Assembly: GCA_052387815.1 (NCBI GenBank)
Contig: JBQTIU010000038.1
Span: forward strand, 1 to 32,215
Length of the DNA: 32,215 bases
From: JBQTIU01 sp052387815
GTDB lineage: Bacteria > Pseudomonadota > Alphaproteobacteria > CACIAM-22H2
Direction: 5' to 3'
The notes under the pieces are model-generated. The model was not told where the DNA came from. It saw only the letters and a program-made list of their open reading frames with translations, and ran no database searches. Of this stretch, positions 18,971-26,829 are shown one piece after another (positions within the stretch are counted from its first letter, which is position 1; each line of letters begins with the position of its first letter). The position numbers and the translations under genes are program-made.

Positions 18971-19861
18971 GTGAGCGACGTGGAACGGCATGATACGGCA
19001 GACATTTTCCGCCAGCGCCTGGCCGAGGCGATTGCCCGCACCGGCATCAAGGGCGCCGAGCTGGCGCGCCGATCCGGCATCGACCGTTCGACCCTGTCGC
19101 AACTCCGGTCGCTCGGCGACGACCGCTTGCCGCGCGCCGACACGGTGGCAGGGCTGGCGGTGGCGCTGCGGGTGAGCGCCGACTGGCTGTTGGGCCTGAG
19201 CCAGGAGGCCGCGCGCGGCGCCGACATCCTGCAGCAGGTTCTGCAGATCGAATTGACCGATCGTTCGCCCGCCGACGAGAGCCTGGCGCGCTGGCACGCC
19301 GAGGCGGCCGGCTACAAGGTCCGCTACGTGCCGGCGAGCTTGCCCGACATGCTCAAGACCGAGGAGGTGCTCTATTACGAGTACCGGGATTTCCACACGG
19401 TCGGCACCAAGCAGGCGATCGCGCGCGCCCATGCCCACCTCGCCTATTCGCGGTTGCCGGAGACCGACATCGAGGTTTGCACGACCGTCCAGGCCGTCGA
19501 GGGTCTGGCGGGCGGCGAGGGAATTTGGCGCGGGCTGGAGCCGGCCGCCCGCCAGCGCCAGCTCCGCCACATGAGCGACTTGGTCGACGAGCTTTACCCG
19601 TCCTTCCGCTGGTACTGCTTCGACGGTCTCAAGCGCTACTCGGCGCCGTTCACGGTGTTCGGGCCGCTGCGGGCGGCGATCTATGTCGGCCAGATGTACT
19701 TCGTGTTCAGCACGCCCGACCACATCCGCGTCCTCGCTCGCCATTTCGACGACCTCATACGCGCCGCGCTCGTGCCGCCCCCCGAGATCGGCAAATTCTT
19801 GCGCCGCCTGGTCGAGCGCGTGCCGGGCGCGGACCACATGGCCCGGGACGGAGTGCCGTGA
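18971..19861 (+). CDS. XRE family transcriptional regulator with C-terminal ligand-type domain
   Basis: A 296-residue protein (from the GTG at 18971) with an N-terminal Cro/CI-type helix-turn-helix at about 12-76 (IKGAELARRSGIDRSTLSQL, then VSADWLLGLS). A C-terminal domain of about 200 residues has no family that I recognise; it is rich in Tyr and Trp (VLYYEYRDFH, YPSFRWYCFD). I prefer GTG 18971 because the ATG at 18914 lies on the predicted -35. A three-codon leader (ATG 18963, stop 18972-18974) overlaps this GTG. The stop is shared with the start of the PhnD-like gene (GTGA), so regulator and binding protein are made together. Likely targets are itself and the divergent FAD oxidoreductase. 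Confidence 0.88.
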   Translation: MSDVERHDTADIFRQRLAEAIARTGIKGAELARRSGIDRSTLSQLRSLGDDRLPRADTVAGLAVALRVSADWLLGLSQEAARGADILQQVLQIELTDRSPADESLARWHAEAAGYKVRYVPASLPDMLKTEEVLYYEYRDFHTVGTKQAIARAHAHLAYSRLPETDIEVCTTVQAVEGLAGGEGIWRGLEPAARQRQLRHMSDLVDELYPSFRWYCFDGLKRYSAPFTVFGPLRAAIYVGQMYFVFSTPDHIRVLARHFDDLIRAALVPPPEIGKFLRRLVERVPGADHMARDGVP

Positions 19862-20676
19862 GCGAGGCCGCGCCGGCGCGGGCCAGCCTGCCCATGTACG
19901 ACCCGCCCGAGCTCAAGCGGGCGGTCGATGCGTGGTGGGCGGGCATCGCCGCCGCGTTCCGGCGCGAAAACGTCGATGCGCCTGAGCGCCTGGTGCGCGG
20001 CTTGTCGGTCGGCGAGCTGTGGGACGATCCCGGCTTGCTGTTCACCCAGACCTGCGGCTATCCGCTGGTCCGGGGCCGGGCCGGGCGCCTCCACTACCTG
20101 GCGACGCCGCGCTACGACGCGCCCGGATGCGAGGGCAGCGATTATTGCAGCTGGATCGTGGTCGCCGCGGATGCGCCGGCCAAGACACTGGAAGACCTGC
20201 GCGGCGCGCGTTGCGCGATCAACGGCCCCGACTCCCACTCCGGCTGCAACGCCCTGCGGGCGCTGGTGGCGCCGCTGGCGCGCGGCGGCCGCTTCTTCGG
20301 CTCGGTCACGGTGACCGGCGGCCACGCCGAGAGCCTCGCCCAGATCGCGCGCCGCGCCGTCGATGTGGCGGCGATCGACTGCATCACCTACGCGCTTCTA
20401 GCGCGCTGCCGTCCGGCCGCGGTCGCCGCCACCCGGGTGATCGGCCGCACCATGAGCGCGCCCGGCCTGCCCTACGTCACCCGGGTGGGGCTCCCCCCCG
20501 ACCTCATCGAGCGCCTGCGCGCCGGCCTCGCCCGCGCGGCGGCCGATCCCGGTCTCGCGAGCGTGCGGGCCGAGCTGTTGATCGAGGGTATCGACGTGCT
20601 GCCGATCGAAAGCTATGACCGCATCGCCGCGCTCGAGGCGGAGGCAAAACGGCAGGGCTACACCGAGCTCGATTGA
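19858..20676 (+). CDS. PhnD-like phosphate/phosphonate-type binding protein without signal peptide
   Basis: A 272-residue type II periplasmic-binding-protein fold of the PhnD-like group. It begins ASLPMYDPPELKRAVDAWW; hallmark segments are LLFTQTCGYPL, a strand-turn region with GCEGSDYCSWIVV, INGPDSHSGCNALR, TGGHAESLAQI and VAAIDCITYALL. The first 25 residues are polar and lack any export signal, so it should remain in the cytoplasm. No ABC permease or ATPase lies next to it. Its GTG start overlaps the XRE stop (GTGA). I infer a cytosolic ligand-binding partner of the regulator rather than a transporter component. The 3' end overlaps the convergent cupin remnant by 19 bp. Confidence 0.85.
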   Translation: MSEAAPARASLPMYDPPELKRAVDAWWAGIAAAFRRENVDAPERLVRGLSVGELWDDPGLLFTQTCGYPLVRGRAGRLHYLATPRYDAPGCEGSDYCSWIVVAADAPAKTLEDLRGARCAINGPDSHSGCNALRALVAPLARGGRFFGSVTVTGGHAESLAQIARRAVDVAAIDCITYALLARCRPAAVAATRVIGRTMSAPGLPYVTRVGLPPDLIERLRAGLARAAADPGLASVRAELLIEGIDVLPIESYDRIAALEAEAKRQGYTELD

Positions 20677-21033
20677 GCGCGTTCGATCGGGTGCGCGACC
20701 CGCCTCGCGGCGGCCCAGCGACCGCGTCCGTCGTAGCCGTCCAGCCAGCGCGTCCCGCGATCGTGGATGTTGCGCACCGAGTGGGCCGTGCCGCGCGGGA
20801 TGAACCCCTCGTCGCCCGGTTCGCCGATGAATCGCTGGCCGCCGACGCTTAAGCTCGAGCCCCCCTTCGAGGACCGTGACCAGCTCGTTGGTCGAATGCA
20901 CGAAATCGTTCCACTCCCGCCCGCGAGGATCGACGAGGGTCGCGCACGAAGAGCTGCGAGCGCGCCCGTTTCGCATCACCTCGGCCGCCGGGATCGGGAC
21001 CGCGAATCTGCGCTTGACGAGGGCTTCGTTCAT
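20658..21033 (-). pseudogene. Cupin-domain protein gene with a frameshift at a G6 run
   Basis: The frame from ATG 21033 encodes a cupin start (DFVHSTNELVTVLEGG) but then turns into Arg-rich nonsense. In the adjacent frame the cupin continues perfectly (LSVGGQRFIGEPG, GFIPRGTAHSVRNIHD, RWLDGYDGRGRW) to TAG at 20658-20660. Removing one base from the run of six G (C at 20860-20865 on the plus strand) joins both halves into a 124-residue cupin, with VLEGGSSLSVGG across the joint. The metal-site motifs (HSTNE, and the later H in GTAHS) would then be complete. This is a real frameshift, a sequencing or assembly indel, or, less likely, slippage. It lies 42 bp after korB. Confidence 0.8.
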
Positions 21034-21075
21034 CGGTGCTCGAACCCTGCCCGACGCATCGGATCGTTCGCGAGC

Positions 21076-22131
21076 TTACCGATGCGCGACGTTGAAACGA
21101 TCCAGTGCCGCGGCTCCGGGGCAGAGCTCCCGCTCGCCGAGCTGGGTCAAGGGCGTCGGGACGGTGTTGAGGTAGCCGTGGAGATCGTCGGGTTTCGGGT
21201 CGACATAAACCAGTCCGGTCACGATCTCTCCCGCCGCCTGGCGCTCGTGGAGGTAATGCATCGCCGCGACGCGGTCGTGAGCATCGTAGTCCGTCGCCAG
21301 CTTGCGCAGGCGCAAGACGGCCCCGTCATGTTGCACCACCTCTTCGACCGCGCCGGGCCCATAATCGGCGGTGATTTCCTTTCGCGCGACAACCACATCG
21401 AGGCGGTTGACCGCTTGGTTATGCTCGCGCACGTAATCGAAGCTCTTGGTCGAACCCGCATGATTGTTGAAGGCGACGCAAGGCGAGATACAGTCGATGA
21501 AGGCCGCCCCCCGATGCAGGATGGCGGCCTCGATGAGCGGCACGAGCTGGGCCTTGTCTCCCGAAAAGCTCCGCGCCACGAACGTCGCGCCGAGCTGGAG
21601 GGCGAGCGCGACCATGTCCATCGCCTCGTCGGTATTCACCGCGCCGCGCCGGCTCTTCGAGCCCTTGTCCGAGGTGGCGGAAAATTGGCCCTTGGTCAGC
21701 CCGTAGACCCCGTTGTTCTCGACGATATAGACCATGTTCACGCCGCGGCGAATGCTGTGGACGAACTGGCCGAGGCCGATCGATGCGGAATCGCCGTCGC
21801 CGGACACGCCGAGATAGATCAGCTCGCGGTTGGCGAGGTTCGCCCCGGTGAGCACGGAGGGCATGCGGCCATGGACGCTGTTGAAGCCGTGCGAGCCGCC
21901 GAGAAAGTACGCCGGCGTCTTGGAGGAACAGCCGATCCCCGACAGCTTGGCGATGCGGTGCGGCGGCAGGTCGAGGTCGAAGCACGCCTGGATGATCGCC
22001 GCGCTGATCGAATCGTGCCCGCACCCAGCGCACAGGGTGGACACCGCTCCCTCGTAGTCCCGCCGGGTGTAACCGAGCTTGTTCTTGGACAAGTCGGGGT
22101 GGTGAAGTCCGGGCTTGGTGAGATAGGTCAT
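21076..22131 (-). CDS. korB: 2-oxoacid (2-oxoglutarate):acceptor oxidoreductase, beta subunit
   Basis: A 351-residue thiamine-diphosphate-binding subunit. CAGCGH at 34-39 and GIGCSS near 66-70 supply Fe-S cysteines, with a further Cys in SPCVAF. The TPP/Mg motif starts at GDGDSAS (111-117) and ends with ENNGVYGLTKGQ. Together with KorA it should oxidatively decarboxylate a 2-oxoacid with CoA and pass electrons to ferredoxin or to KorC. The ATG at 22131 shares four bases with the KorA stop (ATGA). Its length and the gamma-alpha fusion in its partner fit the KorAB type known from Azoarcus and Thauera, so 2-oxoglutarate is the preferred guess. Confidence 0.93.
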   Translation of the reverse strand: MTYLTKPGLHHPDLSKNKLGYTRRDYEGAVSTLCAGCGHDSISAAIIQACFDLDLPPHRIAKLSGIGCSSKTPAYFLGGSHGFNSVHGRMPSVLTGANLANRELIYLGVSGDGDSASIGLGQFVHSIRRGVNMVYIVENNGVYGLTKGQFSATSDKGSKSRRGAVNTDEAMDMVALALQLGATFVARSFSGDKAQLVPLIEAAILHRGAAFIDCISPCVAFNNHAGSTKSFDYVREHNQAVNRLDVVVARKEITADYGPGAVEEVVQHDGAVLRLRKLATDYDAHDRVAAMHYLHERQAAGEIVTGLVYVDPKPDDLHGYLNTVPTPLTQLGERELCPGAAALDRFNVAHR

Positions 22132-23969
22132 GAGACCACCTTCCTGAGCGGGGTCACGGTCCACGGGGCGAGCTTTTCTGCGATGTCGGCGATGATGAAC
22201 CGGGCCGTGATCGGCGTCCCGTCGTAATGCAGAACCGCGATCAACTTGCCGGGATCGATGCCGCCTTCATTGACGAGCAACATGCGCAACTGGCCGTCGC
22301 GGTTCTGTTCGACGACGAAGACCCGGTCATGCTCGGCGAAGAAGTCGAGGACCTCGTCATGGAACGGAAAGGCGCGAACCCGTAACGCATCGAGATATAC
22401 GCCCCGGGCCTCGAGCGCGGCGAGCGTCTCTTGCATCGCCGGGCTGGTGGAGCCGTAATAGACGACGCCGAATCGGGTCGATTGCTCGGCCGGGCGCGTG
22501 ACCGGCTTCGGCACCAGCCCTTTGGCGGTGTCGAATTTCCTCAACAGCCGCTGCATGTTGTCGACATAGATCGGCCCTTGCTCGGTGTAGCGGGCATAAC
22601 GGTCCTTGGTGCTGCCACGGGTCACGTAGGCGCCGCGCGTGGGATGCGCGCCCGGATAGGTCCGGTAGGGGATCCCGTCGCCGTCGACATCGAGGTAGCG
22701 GCCGAACTCCTTGCCCGAGTCGAGGGCTTCGAACGTCATCACCTTGCCGCGATCCATCCGCCGCGAGTCGTCCCAGGTCAAGGGTTCGCACAGCCGCTCG
22801 TTCATGCCGATATCGAGGTCGAGCATGACGAAGATCGGGGTCTGCAACCGGTCGGCGAGATCGAACGCCAGCGCCCCGAACTCGAAGCACTCGCGCGGGT
22901 CCTCCGGGAACAGCAACACGTGCTTGGTATCGCCGTGGGACGCGTAGGCGCAGGCAAGAACATCCGATTGCTGAGTCCGCGTCGGCATGCCGGTCGAAGG
23001 TCCACCGCGTTGCACGTCGAAAATCACCGCCGGGACCTCGGCGAAATAGGCGAGCCCGATGAACTCCGTCATCAGCGAGATGCCGGGGCCGGACGTGGTG
23101 GTGAACGCCCGGGCGCCGTTCCAGGCCGCGCCGATCACGATGCCGATCGAGGCCAGCTCGTCTTCCGCCTGGATGATCGCATACCGGTTCTTGCCGGTGC
23201 CCGGATCGGCACGGTACCTTCGGCAATGGGCCGCGAACGCCTCCGCCAGGGAGGTCGACGGTGTGATCGGATACCAGGCGGCCACCGTCGCGCCGCCATA
23301 AACGCAGCCTAGCGCCGCGGCGGTGTTACCGTCGACGAAAATCCGGTCGCCGATTCCCGACCCGCGTCGTACGCGCAATCCGATCGGGCAGCCGAGATGG
23401 GACAATGCGTAATCGCGCCCCATGTGAAGCGCCCGGATATTGGATGCGATCAGTCTATCCTTGCCCTTGAACTGCTCGCCGACCAGTTTTTCGATCTCGC
23501 CCACCTCGATATCGAGCAGCGCCGACAGCGCGCCGACATACATGATGTTCTTGAACAATTGGCGCTGGCGGACATCGCTATAGGCGCGACTGCAGATGTC
23601 GGTCAACGGCACGCCGATGACGTTGATATCGTCGCGGAACTTCGATTTCGGCAGCGCTTTGCTGGAGTCATGGAAGAAATAGCCGCCGGGCTCGATGCTC
23701 GCCATGTCTTGGTCCCAGGTCTGCGGGTTCATGGCGACCATCAAATCGACGCCGCCGCGGCTGCCGAGATAGCTGGCCTCCGAGACCCGCACCTCGTACC
23801 AGGTGGGCAGCCCCTGGATATTCGACGGAAAGACATTGCGGGGGCTGACCGGCACTCCCATCCGCAGGATCGACTTGGCGAACAGCTGGTTGGCGCTCGC
23901 CGACCCGGAGCCGTTGACGTTGGCGAACGTGACGACGAAATCGTTCGTGCGTTCTATCGGCTTCGACAT
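22128..23969 (-). CDS. korA: 2-oxoacid (2-oxoglutarate):acceptor oxidoreductase, fused gamma-alpha subunit
   Basis: A 613-residue subunit. The N-terminal gamma domain (about 8-195) begins FVVTFANVNGSGSASANQLF. The alpha pyrimidine-binding domain has the hallmark YPITPSTS at 233-240, AEDELASIG, TTTSGPGISLM and RGGPSTGMPTRTQQSD. A C-terminal transketolase-like domain follows. The fusion of gamma before alpha is characteristic of KorA-type enzymes. The start ATG at 23969 lies 16 bases inside the end of korC; the long upstream extension of the frame is a shadow of korC. Expected role: reversible CoA-dependent oxidation of 2-oxoglutarate to succinyl-CoA, yielding low-potential electrons. Confidence 0.93.
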   Translation of the reverse strand: MSKPIERTNDFVVTFANVNGSGSASANQLFAKSILRMGVPVSPRNVFPSNIQGLPTWYEVRVSEASYLGSRGGVDLMVAMNPQTWDQDMASIEPGGYFFHDSSKALPKSKFRDDINVIGVPLTDICSRAYSDVRQRQLFKNIMYVGALSALLDIEVGEIEKLVGEQFKGKDRLIASNIRALHMGRDYALSHLGCPIGLRVRRGSGIGDRIFVDGNTAAALGCVYGGATVAAWYPITPSTSLAEAFAAHCRRYRADPGTGKNRYAIIQAEDELASIGIVIGAAWNGARAFTTTSGPGISLMTEFIGLAYFAEVPAVIFDVQRGGPSTGMPTRTQQSDVLACAYASHGDTKHVLLFPEDPRECFEFGALAFDLADRLQTPIFVMLDLDIGMNERLCEPLTWDDSRRMDRGKVMTFEALDSGKEFGRYLDVDGDGIPYRTYPGAHPTRGAYVTRGSTKDRYARYTEQGPIYVDNMQRLLRKFDTAKGLVPKPVTRPAEQSTRFGVVYYGSTSPAMQETLAALEARGVYLDALRVRAFPFHDEVLDFFAEHDRVFVVEQNRDGQLRMLLVNEGGIDPGKLIAVLHYDGTPITARFIIADIAEKLAPWTVTPLRKVVS

Positions 23970-25741
23970 GCGGGCCCTGCCAGAGTCATGTCCAAGAGGA
24001 ACTTTTGCATGTCCCATGCTCCGGTGGGACAGCGCTCGGCGCACAAGCCGCAGTGGAGGCACACGTCCTCGTCCTTGATCATGACGCGGCCGGTTTTCAA
24101 TGGCTCGGACACGTACAGATCCTGGGTCGGGTTGCGCGCCGGGGCGTTCAGGCGGCCGCGCAGATCCTGCTCTTCGCCGTTGGTCGTGAAGGTGATGCAG
24201 TCCACCGGGCAGATGTCGACGCAGGCATCGCACTCGATGCACAGCTTGGCCGAAAAGACCGTCTGCACGTCGCAATTGAGGCAACGCTGGGCTTCGGCAA
24301 AGCCAAGTTTTTCATCGAAGCCGAGCTCGACCTCGACCTGGACGTTCTTGAGCGCGATCTTCTTGTCCTGGTGGGGCACCCGATAGCGCAGGTCGTTGGA
24401 GATTTCGTTGTCATAGCTCCACTCGTGGATCCCCATCTTCTGGCTGACCAGGTTCACCATCGGCGGCGGGCGATCGCGGATGTTCTCGCCATGGCAAAGC
24501 TTGTCGATCGAGATGGCCGCGTCGTGCCCGTGGGCGACCGCCCAGATGATGTTCTTGGGACCAAAGGCGGCATCCCCGCCGAAAAATACGTTCGGCAGGG
24601 TGGACCCCATGGTGACGGAATCGACCGCCGGCATGCCCCGGCGATCGAATTCGATGCCGATGTCGCGCTCGATCCAGGGAAACGCGTTCTCCTGTCCGAT
24701 CGCGACCAGCACGTCGTCGCATTCCATGTACACGTCCGGTTCGCCGGTCGCGATGAGAGTGCGGCCGCCGCGCTGGTCGTGCCTCGCCGCCACCCTCTCG
24801 AACACGACCCCGGTGAGGCGTCCCTTGTCGTGGGTAAATTCCTTCGGCATCAGGAAGTTGAGAATGGGGATGTCTTCGCGCATCGCATCTTCTTTTTCCC
24901 AGGGCGAGGCCTTCATCTCGTCGAAGCCGCTGCGCACCACGACCTTGACGTCCTCGCCGCCGAGGCGCCGCGAGGTCCGGCAGCAATCCATCGCGGTATT
25001 GCCGCCGCCCAAGACGATGACGCGCCTGCCGATCTTATCGATGTGGCCGAAGGAGACGCTGGCGAGCCAATCGATGCCGATGTGGATGTGGGACACCGCC
25101 TCGCGGCGTCCGGGGACATCGAGGTCGCGACCGCGGGGGGCCCCGCAACCGACAAAAATGGCATCGTAGCCTTCGCCGAGCAGCGCCTTCATGCTGTCGA
25201 TCCGCCGGCCGAAGCGGGCGTCGATTCCCATCTCCAGGATATAGCCCACCTCCTCATCGATGACCGAGGTAGGGAGACGAAACTTCGGGATCTGGCTGCG
25301 GATCATCCCGCCTGCTTGTCGGTCGCCGTCATAAGCGACCACGACATACCCGAGCGTCAACAGGTCGCGCGCGACGGTCAGCGAGGCCGGGCCGGCCCCG
25401 ACGAGGGCAATGCGCTTGCCGTTCTTGTGTTTCGGAGTCCGAGGCAAGCGCACACGGATATCGTCCTTGTAATCCGCCGCCACCCGTTTCAGGCGGCAGA
25501 TCGCGACCGGCTCTTTCTCGATCCGTCCGCGCCGGCACGCCGGTTCGCAAGGGCGGTCGCAGGTACGCCCGAGAATGCCGGGAAACACATTGGAGTGCCA
25601 ATTGACCATGTAGGCGTCGCTGTAACGCCCGGCGGCGATCAACCGGATGTACTCGGGAACGGGAGTATGGGCCGGACACGCCCACTGACAGTCGACGACC
25701 TTGTGGAAGTAGTCCGGGGCAGTGATGTCGGTCGCCTTCAA
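23954..25741 (-). CDS. korC: FAD/NAD(P)-linked Fe-S oxidoreductase (GltD-like, KorC-type)
   Basis: A 595-residue electron-transfer subunit. The N-terminal GltD-like Fe-S segment has C18, C22, C61, C65 and C69. The FAD loop is GAGPAS at 115-120, and the NAD(P) loop is VLGGGNTAMD, followed by GGDAAFGPKN at the FAD contact. The C-terminus adds two ferredoxin-like 4Fe-4S clusters (CIECDACVDICPVDC and CLHCGLCAERCP). A subunit of this kind lets KorAB use NADP+ in Azoarcus evansii, so I name it by analogy. The start is a TTG at 25741: AGGAGG stands seven bases before it, and the only alternative upstream start, 25768, is also TTG. It is the first gene of the korC-korA-korB-cupin unit. Confidence 0.9.
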   Translation of the reverse strand: MKATDITAPDYFHKVVDCQWACPAHTPVPEYIRLIAAGRYSDAYMVNWHSNVFPGILGRTCDRPCEPACRRGRIEKEPVAICRLKRVAADYKDDIRVRLPRTPKHKNGKRIALVGAGPASLTVARDLLTLGYVVVAYDGDRQAGGMIRSQIPKFRLPTSVIDEEVGYILEMGIDARFGRRIDSMKALLGEGYDAIFVGCGAPRGRDLDVPGRREAVSHIHIGIDWLASVSFGHIDKIGRRVIVLGGGNTAMDCCRTSRRLGGEDVKVVVRSGFDEMKASPWEKEDAMREDIPILNFLMPKEFTHDKGRLTGVVFERVAARHDQRGGRTLIATGEPDVYMECDDVLVAIGQENAFPWIERDIGIEFDRRGMPAVDSVTMGSTLPNVFFGGDAAFGPKNIIWAVAHGHDAAISIDKLCHGENIRDRPPPMVNLVSQKMGIHEWSYDNEISNDLRYRVPHQDKKIALKNVQVEVELGFDEKLGFAEAQRCLNCDVQTVFSAKLCIECDACVDICPVDCITFTTNGEEQDLRGRLNAPARNPTQDLYVSEPLKTGRVMIKDEDVCLHCGLCAERCPTGAWDMQKFLLDMTLAGPACRSR

Positions 25742-25777
25742 GCTGTCTCCTCCTTGGGGGTGTTTCAAGAGTGTTTA

Positions 25778-25806
25778 CCTATACTCCTTGCAGCCACCGG
25801 CCGCAA
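25778..25806 (-). promoter_or_regulatory. Possible promoter of the korCAB operon
   Basis: On the minus strand TTGCGG (25806-25801) and TATAGG (25783-25778) have 17-base spacing. This leaves a leader of about 30 bases containing AGGAGG before the TTG start. Match quality is moderate. Confidence 0.3.
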
Positions 25807-26142
25807 AGCGCCCGCGGCGATCCGGGGTCCCTGGATTCGGGCTTGGTCGGGGGTCGCACGACCGGGGTCCTCGGTCGCTGGTCGCCGCTCAAATGCCGCG
25901 TTCTTTCGCCCGGGCGTCCGTTCGCCGAGTCCGCCGATTCGGCACCTTTCGAAGGCGGCTGTCAAGCCATGCGCCGCCTTGAAATCTTGAAGCGATTCCC
26001 CTGCCCCGACAGGCTCGCAGGGCTTGTTCGGATATTTCCTGCGATTTTGGCGCGTCCTTTACGCATTGTTAGGAACGTCGGGGTCAACCTTCGCGCATCG
26101 GCAGAACTGCAAGAGTGAGACCCTCAAGCCTCGGAGAATCCC
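25807..26142. other. Gene-free stretch between korC and the small 70-residue protein gene
   Basis: This is most of the 401-bp gap between divergent genes. A perfect 8-bp inverted repeat AAGGCGGC / GCCGCCTT with a 13-base loop is at 25952-25980. Around 25830-25880 are several GGTCG-type short repeats. The right part (26025-26080) is relatively AT-rich and could hold the promoter of the gene at 26143, but no convincing -35/-10 pair was found. No conserved-looking coding frame or RNA gene was seen. Confidence 0.5.
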
Positions 26143-26355
26143 ATGTCCCTGACCCGCCGTTCGATCGAAACCCTGCTCGACCTCGTCGAGAACAAGCTGT
26201 CCTGCATGCAAGTCATCGACCGCGAGGACGCTCGCGAACTGGCGACCCTCGAAAACGCGCGCCGGGAACTCGCCGTCCTCGGCGGCGGTCGGCGCACGGC
26301 CCAGGTCCTGCCGTTCGTGCCCGCCGTTCCCCACGAGACGTCCGCCGCCGTCTGA
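26143..26355 (+). CDS. Conserved small hypothetical protein, 70 residues
   Basis: A short, probably cytoplasmic helical protein beginning MSLTRRSIETLLDLVENKLSCMQVIDREDARELATLE, followed by a short Gly/Arg turn and a Val/Pro-rich tail. I recall similar small proteins of unknown function in Rhodospirillales (LLDLVE.KLSCM plus DREDARELATLE), but cannot confirm this without a search. GGAG six bases before the ATG is a good ribosome binding site. It stands alone, divergent from korC and convergent with a VOC gene. One Cys and a regular heptad-like helix suggest a protein-protein interaction role; this is speculation. Confidence 0.75.
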   Translation: MSLTRRSIETLLDLVENKLSCMQVIDREDARELATLENARRELAVLGGGRRTAQVLPFVPAVPHETSAAV

Positions 26356-26394
26356 CCCCCGTGGCGCGTCGGGAGGCCGCTCGCGGGTCAACCC

Positions 26395-26413
26395 CCGGCG
26401 GCCTACCCGCCGG
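26395..26413. terminator. Hairpin between convergent genes
   Basis: A perfect 7-bp stem CCGGCGG / CCGCCGG with a 5-base loop lies in the 90-bp gap between the convergent small-protein and VOC genes. It has no T run on either strand, so it may only stabilise 3' ends. Confidence 0.35.
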
Positions 26414-26445
26414 ATGACGAGCGACGGGCGGGCTCGCGCGATCGC

Positions 26446-26829
26446 CTAGACCGGCTGTCCGCTCGCGTGCGAGGAGTTGATTTCGACCTCATAGCCGTCG
26501 GGACTCCTCACCATGAACGAGTCATGGATGCGGCCGCGGCTGATCCGCGACGTCTTGAAGCCCTTGGCCTGGTAGGCGCGCCGGGCGGCGTCCACGTCGT
26601 CGACCATCAGGTCGAAGGGCGCCGGGCGGCCAAGCGCGACCGGTTTCTTCGCTCGCGTCAGCACCAAATGCGTGCCGCCGCGAAGCTCGAGGACCGCGAA
26701 CGCGCGCGAGCGAAAGATCGGCCTCAACCCCAGAGCCTCGAAGAACTCGGCGGCGGGCGCGATGTCGTTCACCTTCAGCATGACATGGCCCACCGCGAGC
26801 GCGGGCCGCTCGTCCACCCCTTGCGCCAT
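26446..26829 (-). CDS. VOC family protein
   Basis: A 127-residue glyoxalase/bleomycin-resistance-type fold of two modules. H15 in VGHVMLKV and the Glu in YEVEINSS near the C-terminus fit metal ligands. The second-module His is replaced (PFDLMVDDV has no His), so the site differs from a canonical glyoxalase I. The segment RIHDSFMVRSPDGYEVEI is typical of the superfamily. The start ATG at 26829 is preceded by GGAGGCAGGA. The frame extends to 27045 without homology-like sequence. It appears to be a single-gene unit; the 246 bp upstream, to the end of the GGCT-fold gene, contain only a weak TTGACG-type promoter candidate. Substrate unknown. Confidence 0.88.
   Translation of the reverse strand: MAQGVDERPALAVGHVMLKVNDIAPAAEFFEALGLRPIFRSRAFAVLELRGGTHLVLTRAKKPVALGRPAPFDLMVDDVDAARRAYQAKGFKTSRISRGRIHDSFMVRSPDGYEVEINSSHASGQPV

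Noticed and set aside
22128..24284. 718-residue version of KorA with a 105-residue N-terminal extension
   Set aside because: The extension overlaps the end of korC in another frame and is Arg-rich nonsense; the gamma domain begins right after the ATG at 23969.
24005..25990. 661-codon open frame opposite korC
   Set aside because: Antisense shadow of a gene with complete Fe-S, FAD and NAD(P) motifs; its own translation shows none.
25807..26142. Non-coding RNA or riboswitch in the korC upstream gap
   Set aside because: One perfect 8-bp hairpin exists, but no conserved riboswitch core, no terminator with T run, and the stretch is not adjacent to a start on the proper side.
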